NCBI GenBank assembly: GCA_031181325.1
Contig: JAPSKX010000028.1
Span: forward strand, 1 to 38,081
From: Paenibacillus sp.
GTDB taxonomy: Bacteria; Bacillota; Bacilli; Paenibacillales; YIM-B00363
Length of the DNA: 38,081 nt
Direction of reading: 5' to 3'
Shown here: positions 34,023 through 38,081 of the stretch, piece by piece
How positions within the stretch are numbered: the first letter of the stretch is position 1
Layout of the letters: each line of letters opens with the position of its first letter
Position numbers and translations under genes: made by a program
The notes under the pieces: model-generated
Databases searched by the model: none
What the model was told of the DNA's origin: nothing
Seen by the model: only the letters and a program-made list of their open reading frames with translations

Positions 34023-35578
34023 GATGTCCCGCCTCCCTTCCGAATTCCTATCATAGCATAGATCGCTTCCATATCCACGTGGGCGCGCACATGCTCCGCC
34101 AGCCGGTCGAACGCGGTTTCGCGCGTCTCGCGATGCCGATAGCCGCTCTCGAGCGGAAGGAGCCCGCGGTCCGCGCGCAGCATGTCGAGCCAGCTTCTCC
34201 TGAACCCGTCGTTATCGAAGATGCCATGGACATACGTCCCCCACACCCGTCCGTCGTTCGCCGCCGCTCCGTCCGACGTTCCGTCGTCGAAGCGGAACAA
34301 GGCTTGTACGGGCGCTCGGAACGACGTCTCGCCCATGTGGATTTCGTAGCCTTCTATAGGGAGCGCCGGGGCGGTCGGCGTTGCGCCGGGCCAGCCCGCG
34401 AAGGTGCCCGCGACGCGGACGGTTCGCTTCTCGCGCGCGAACGCGGTGTCGCTCGGCAGCAGGCCGAGCCCGTCCATGCGCTGCGTCGGCGCTTCCTGCG
34501 ATTCGACCCCGTGCGGGTCGCGCAGCGTCAGGCCGAGCATCTGAAAGCCGCCGCAGATGCCGACGACGCGGCCGCCGGCGGCCGCGTAACGCTGCACGGC
34601 GGTATCGAAGCCGCGATCCTTCAGCGCCGCGAGGTCGAGCAGCGTGTTCTTCGTGCCCGGGATCACGATCGCGTCCGGGGCGCCCAACTCCTCGACGCGG
34701 GCGACGTAGCGGACGGAGACGTCCGGCTCGCCGGCGAGCGCGTCGACGTCGGTGAAGTTCGACACGCGCGGCAAGCGCAGCACGGCGATGTCGAGCTCGC
34801 GCGTCGGATTCGCGTGCGATCGCAGCTTGCGATCGAGCGACGCCGCGTCCTCGTCCTCGAGCCCGACGTGCGGCAGCATCGGGACGACACCGAGGACGGG
34901 TTTGCCGGTTTCGTTTTCGAGCCAGGTCAGCCCGTCGGTAAGGAGCGAAGGATCGCCGCGAAACTTATTGATGATAAAACCCTTGACCCGTTCGCGTTCC
35001 TCCGGCCTGAGAATCACCATCGTGCCGACGATCGACGCGAACACGCCGCCGCGGTCGATGTCCGCGACGAGCACGACGGGCGCGTCGCCCCAGGCGGCCG
35101 CACGCATGTTCACGATGTCGCGGTCGCGCAGGTTTACCTCGGCCGGGCTGCCCGCGCCTTCCATCACGACGACGTCGTGGGTCGCGCGGAGCCGATCGAG
35201 CGCCTCGCGGACGAACTTCCCGGCGGTCGGGAGATAATTCGTGCGGTACTCGACCGCATCGTAATCTCGCAGCGGCTTCCCGTGCACGACGACCTGCGCG
35301 CGGCGTTCGCCCGTCGGCTTCAGCAAAATCGGGTTCATGTCCGTCGTCGCCGGGATGCGGCACGCGTCCGCCTGCACCGCTTGCGCGCGGCCGATCTCCT
35401 TGCCGTCCGGCGTGACGTGGGAGTTGTTCGACATGTTCTGCGACTTAAACGGAGCGACGCGATAGCCGTCGTTCGTCAAGATGCGGCACAGCGCCGTGAC
35501 GAGGAGGCTCTTGCCGACGTCGGAGGCGGTGCCTTGGATCATGAGGGTCGGGCTAAGCGCGGGAGTCTGCTGCGTCAT
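34019..35578 (-). CDS. cobQ: Cobyric acid synthase (CobQ/CbiP)
   Basis: A 519-residue amidotransferase that amidates the b, d, e and g side chains of adenosylcobyrinic acid a,c-diamide, using glutamine and ATP. The N-terminal ATP-binding region has LMIQGTASDVGKSLL (12-26) and KSQNMSNNS. The class I glutaminase domain has the nucleophile C342 in GICGGFQMLG and H451 in TYVHGIFDN. ATG 35578 follows AAGGAGGG and lies inside the end of cobD (26-base overlap). Length and motifs are standard. Next gene: the adenosyltransferase, with an ATGA overlap. Confidence 0.97.
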   Translation of the reverse strand: MTQQTPALSPTLMIQGTASDVGKSLLVTALCRILTNDGYRVAPFKSQNMSNNSHVTPDGKEIGRAQAVQADACRIPATTDMNPILLKPTGERRAQVVVHGKPLRDYDAVEYRTNYLPTAGKFVREALDRLRATHDVVVMEGAGSPAEVNLRDRDIVNMRAAAWGDAPVVLVADIDRGGVFASIVGTMVILRPEERERVKGFIINKFRGDPSLLTDGLTWLENETGKPVLGVVPMLPHVGLEDEDAASLDRKLRSHANPTRELDIAVLRLPRVSNFTDVDALAGEPDVSVRYVARVEELGAPDAIVIPGTKNTLLDLAALKDRGFDTAVQRYAAAGGRVVGICGGFQMLGLTLRDPHGVESQEAPTQRMDGLGLLPSDTAFAREKRTVRVAGTFAGWPGATPTAPALPIEGYEIHMGETSFRAPVQALFRFDDGTSDGAAANDGRVWGTYVHGIFDNDGFRRSWLDMLRADRGLLPLESGYRHRETRETAFDRLAEHVRAHVDMEAIYAMIGIRKGGGTS

Positions 35579-36671
35579 TCCGGGTTCCCTCCTTCACCGT
35601 CGCAAGGTAAGCCGCCAGCGCCTCCAGAAGCCGCTCGTTCGTCTCCCGCTTCTTCACCGCGAGGCGGATGTACGCGTCCGGCTTCAGGGCGCGGAACGTC
35701 GAGCCGCTCCGGACGAGCACCCCTTCGCGCCCGAGCGCGGCCTGCAGCGCGCCGGCTCCGATGCCGGCCGGCAGACGGGCGAGCACGTAGTTCGCCGCGC
35801 TCGGGAAGACGCGCAGGCCGAGCGCGGTCAGGCGCTTCGTCAGCCATTCCCGCTCCGGCGGCAGCCAGCGCAGCGTGCGCGCGGCGAACTCGCGGTCCGC
35901 GAGCGCCGCGGCGCCGACCTCGAGCGCGATGCCGTTCGCGCTCCAGGGCACGGCGAGCGCGCGGATGCGCGCGATGCTGTCCGGATGCGCGACGACGTAG
36001 CCGAGCCGCAGCGCCGGGATCGCGTAGAACTTCGTCAGCGAGCGCGTAACGAACAGACCGGGGCGCTCCGCGGCCCGCCGAACGAGCGTCAACGACTCCT
36101 CCTCGGGGGAGAAGTCGAGGAACGCCTCGTCGACGACGACGCCGCGGAACGCGTCCAGCGCGGCTTCGACCGCGTCGCTCGCAAGGAGCTGCCCCGTCGG
36201 ATTGTTCGGGTGCCCGAGCACGATCGCATCCGCCCCGGCCGCCGCCGCGCCGCGCACGGCTTCGGCGGTCACGGCGAAGCCGTTGTCCGCGTCCAGCTCG
36301 ATGAAGCGCGCCCGTCCGCCGGCATGCGTAACCGCCGTCTCGTATTCGGCGAAGCCCGGCGCCGCGAGCGCGGCTGCCGTCGGCCGCAGCGCGCGCAGGG
36401 CAAGATCGATCGCTTCCGCCGCGCCGTTGCCGACCCAGACCGCCTCGACCGGCACGCCGTGCTTCTCGGCGAGGAGACCTCGCAGCTCCCGCGCCGCCGG
36501 GTCCGGGTACGCGTCGACGCGATCCCACGCGCGCAGCAGCGCCGCCTTCGCGCCGGGCGGCGGCCCCCAAGGATTCATGTTCGAGCTGAAATCGACGAAC
36601 GCGTCCGCCGGCCGGCCGTACAGCGCCGACGCCGTCCGCAAGTCGCCCCCGTGCCCGTAGCGTTCCAGCAT
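35553..36671 (-). CDS. cobD: Threonine-phosphate decarboxylase CobD
   Basis: A 372-residue PLP enzyme that decarboxylates L-threonine O-3-phosphate to (R)-1-aminopropan-2-ol phosphate for the cobalamin side chain. It begins MLERYGHGGDL, where HGGDL is typical for CobD. It also has FSSNMNPWGPP, VWVGNGAAEAIDLA, LGHPNNPTGQLL, VVDEAFLDFSPEE and RSLTKFYAIPALRLGY with the PLP lysine. Histidinol-phosphate aminotransferases are close relatives, but the start motif and the neighbours decide for CobD. ATG 36671 is chosen for the GGAGGAGGAAG before it; a frame open 23 codons further up has no ribosome site. It lies 147 bases behind cobS, with an inverted repeat in the gap. Confidence 0.93.
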   Translation of the reverse strand: MLERYGHGGDLRTASALYGRPADAFVDFSSNMNPWGPPPGAKAALLRAWDRVDAYPDPAARELRGLLAEKHGVPVEAVWVGNGAAEAIDLALRALRPTAAALAAPGFAEYETAVTHAGGRARFIELDADNGFAVTAEAVRGAAAAGADAIVLGHPNNPTGQLLASDAVEAALDAFRGVVVDEAFLDFSPEEESLTLVRRAAERPGLFVTRSLTKFYAIPALRLGYVVAHPDSIARIRALAVPWSANGIALEVGAAALADREFAARTLRWLPPEREWLTKRLTALGLRVFPSAANYVLARLPAGIGAGALQAALGREGVLVRSGSTFRALKPDAYIRLAVKKRETNERLLEALAAYLATVKEGTRNDAADSRA

Positions 36672-36735
36672 GATAGCTTCCTCCTCCTTCGATATCCCGT
36701 TCCGTCCGGCGCGGCCCGTCGTACGTCGTTCCCAC

Positions 36736-36780
36736 GGCATCGTAGATATGTATCTAAGTTAGAAAATGATCTACGATACC
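36736..36780 (-). promoter_or_regulatory. Inverted repeat in the cobS-cobD gap
   Basis: On the minus strand, 12-base arms GGTATCGTAGAT and ATCTACGATGCC flank 21 bases. The single non-identical position is a U-G pair in minus-strand RNA but a C-A mismatch on the plus strand. One arm can also pair locally, as TAGATA/TATCTA at 36743-36756. No U tract follows, so it is not a normal terminator. No convincing sigma-A promoter was found in this 147-base gap. Confidence 0.5.
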
Positions 36781-36818
36781 ATAGCAAGGGGGGATTTCCT
36801 CCTGCCGATCGCAGCCCG

Positions 36819-37658
36819 CTATACGCCTTCGTGGAAGCCGACGACGACGACCGCGAACAGCAGGAGCAGCTCGAGCCCTTCGATCAAGGCCCCGTACAGG
36901 TCGCCGGTGAGCCCGCCGAAGCGGCGGCTCAGCCGATAAGCGCCGAGCGCCCCGGCCGCGGCGGTCAGCGCGGCGCCGGCGGCCGCGAGCGGCAGCAGCA
37001 TGACCGCGTCCGCGGCGCCGCCGCCGAACAGCGCGAGCGCCGCCGCGAGGCAGGCCGCGCCGACGACGAGCGCCGCCAGCGCGTGCCGCACCCCCGCGGC
37101 CCGCATCGCGGCGCCCATGCCGCCGCTGCCCCCGGCATACGGCCATCGGACGACCGCCCACGGCGCGAACATGCGCGCGAGGATCGGCGCGGCGGCGACC
37201 GCCGCGGCGAGACGCACGCCGCCGGCCGCCGTATACTCCAACAGCGACAAGACGAAGGCGTACTTGCCGAGCAGCAGCAGCGCGCCCGAGGCGACGCCCA
37301 TCGCGCCTACGCGCGGGTCCTTCATGATCTCTAGCATCCGCTCCCGCGAACGGTTGCTGCCGAGCGCGTCGGCCGTATCCATCCAGCCGTCCAGGTGAAG
37401 GCCGCCGGTGACCCACACCCACGCCGCGACGACGAGCGCGGCGGCCGCGGGCGGCGGCACCCATGCCGCGCTCAAGGCATATACCAGACCGACGACGACG
37501 CCGACGACGAGGCCCGCCAGCGGGTAGAACGCGATGCTGCGCCGCGCGATCCGCTCGTTCCAAGCGAAAGCGAACGGAATCGGCACGCGCGTCATAAGCT
37601 GCACCGCCGCCGCCGCGGCGCTCAGCCAATCCCCCAAGACACCGCCAACGCCGCGCAT
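36819..37658 (-). CDS. cobS: Adenosylcobinamide-GDP ribazoletransferase (cobalamin synthase) CobS
   Basis: A 279-residue integral membrane enzyme that joins adenosylcobinamide-GDP and alpha-ribazole (phosphate) to make adenosylcobalamin. It begins with an amphipathic stretch and VQLMTRVPIPF, followed by FYPLAGLVVG. The active-site motif is GGLHLDGWMDTADAL with its Asp residues, and KDPRVGAMG follows. Several Ala-rich helices span the membrane. ATG 37658 has GGGAGG six bases upstream and lies inside the end of cbiB (37-base overlap). Confidence 0.96.
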   Translation of the reverse strand: MRGVGGVLGDWLSAAAAAVQLMTRVPIPFAFAWNERIARRSIAFYPLAGLVVGVVVGLVYALSAAWVPPPAAAALVVAAWVWVTGGLHLDGWMDTADALGSNRSRERMLEIMKDPRVGAMGVASGALLLLGKYAFVLSLLEYTAAGGVRLAAAVAAAPILARMFAPWAVVRWPYAGGSGGMGAAMRAAGVRHALAALVVGAACLAAALALFGGGAADAVMLLPLAAAGAALTAAAGALGAYRLSRRFGGLTGDLYGALIEGLELLLLFAVVVVGFHEGV

Positions 37659-38081
37659 AACAGACCTCCCAGCAGCAAGCCGCCGAACGCATGCAGCAGT
37701 CCGACGGTTTGCGCGATATGTTCCTTCCGAAGCGGCACCCGCGGCTCGCCCATGTAGGCGCGCCGGCTCTCGACGCCGCCGTAGACGTTCACGCCGCCGA
37801 GCCGGACGCCGAGCGCGCCCGCGACGGCCGACTCCGGATAGCCGCTGTTCGGGCTCGGGTGCAGCCGCGCGAATCGCCGCACCGCCCGAAGCGCGGCCCG
37901 GCCGGACCGCCCCCGCAGCCATGCGGCGCAAGCCAGCAGCACGGCCGCGAGTCGCGCCGGCACATAATTCAAGACGTCGTCGAGCCGCGCCGACGCCTTG
38001 CCGTACCAGAGGTACCGCGCGTTCCGGTACCCGACCATCGAATCGAGCGTGTTCGCCGCGCGATAGAAATAAGCGCCCGCC
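37622..38081 (-). CDS. cbiB: Adenosylcobinamide-phosphate synthase CbiB, C-terminal part (enters from the window edge)
   Basis: The frame is open to the window edge; the last 152 residues are seen. Family marks are AGAYFYRAANTLDSMVGYRN, SARLDDVLNYVPARL, SPNSGYPESAVAGALGVRLGG and hydrophobic helices near the C-terminus (GGLLLGGLLCAALAV). CbiB (called CobD in some species) attaches the aminopropanol phosphate made by threonine-phosphate decarboxylase to adenosylcobyric acid. It is an inner-membrane enzyme and works next to CobS, whose gene overlaps its end by 37 bases. The N-terminal half and any upstream riboswitch lie outside the window. Confidence 0.95.
   Translation of the reverse strand, partial: AGAYFYRAANTLDSMVGYRNARYLWYGKASARLDDVLNYVPARLAAVLLACAAWLRGRSGRAALRAVRRFARLHPSPNSGYPESAVAGALGVRLGGVNVYGGVESRRAYMGEPRVPLRKEHIAQTVGLLHAFGGLLLGGLLCAALAVSWGIG

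Noticed and set aside
34079-37334. Two long plus-strand open frames opposite cobQ, cobD and cobS
   Set aside because: Shadow frames of well identified cobalamin genes; very Arg-rich, no starts with ribosome sites.
36672-38081. Cobalamin riboswitch in the cobalamin cluster
   Set aside because: No B12-box-like conserved core or long leader was recognised here; the true 5' end of the operon lies outside the window.

Overview
The window looks like a chromosomal piece of a GC-rich Firmicute of the Paenibacillaceae (Paenibacillus or Cohnella type). This rests on strong AAGGAGG-type ribosome binding sites, several TTG starts, an MsmX/UgpC-type sugar-transport ATPase, and the pairing of a DUF5696 protein with a YIP1-domain protein beside MalF/MalG permeases. 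The genus is an inference. Twenty-nine of 31 genes lie on the minus strand, so most of the window reads from right to left. No tRNA, rRNA, CRISPR array or insertion sequence was seen, and no gene-free gap exceeds about 260 bases. || Region C (38081 to 30268, minus) is a late cobalamin cluster: cbiB (cut by the window edge), cobS, cobD, cobQ/cbiP and a PduO-type cobalamin adenosyltransferase. It runs on through 4-base stop/start overlaps into a RluA-family pseudouridine synthase, an ArsC/Spx-fold protein, a class I aminotransferase and a small CBM9-like protein. It meets the plus-strand ridA-like gene at a strong terminator (30209-30258). || Region B (28060 to 14160, minus) is a large carbohydrate-uptake operon: one ATPase, a 1000-residue solute-binding protein with extra beta-sandwich domains, two MalF/MalG permease pairs, an NHL-repeat/TPR-like/YIP1 membrane protein, a DUF5696 protein that looks like a membrane-anchored glycosidase, an SMP-30 lactonase, and an IclR regulator with its own promoter. 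A second, ordinary lipoprotein binding protein and a RidA-like protein are encoded divergently (28312-30210, plus) from an AT-rich two-way promoter region. || Region A (13973 to 1472, minus) starts at a good sigma-A promoter just behind the terminator of the IclR gene. It encodes a cytoplasmic beta-propeller protein, an FAD-dependent oxidoreductase, an SDR, a creatininase-family hydrolase, an uncharacterised protein, a Gfo/Idh/MocA oxidoreductase, a HemL-like aminotransferase, an M81 (MlrC-type) metallopeptidase and a LacI regulator. Downstream, a secreted DUF4091/GH123-like protein begins and leaves the window at base 1; its leader carries a full match to the CcpA cre consensus. || The simplest reading is that B imports an unusual glycan or glycoconjugate, cut at the cell surface by DUF5696 and perhaps the protein at base 1. 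A would then oxidise and open the imported sugar inside the cell, with IclR, LacI and CcpA as controls. The substrate cannot be read from the sequence.
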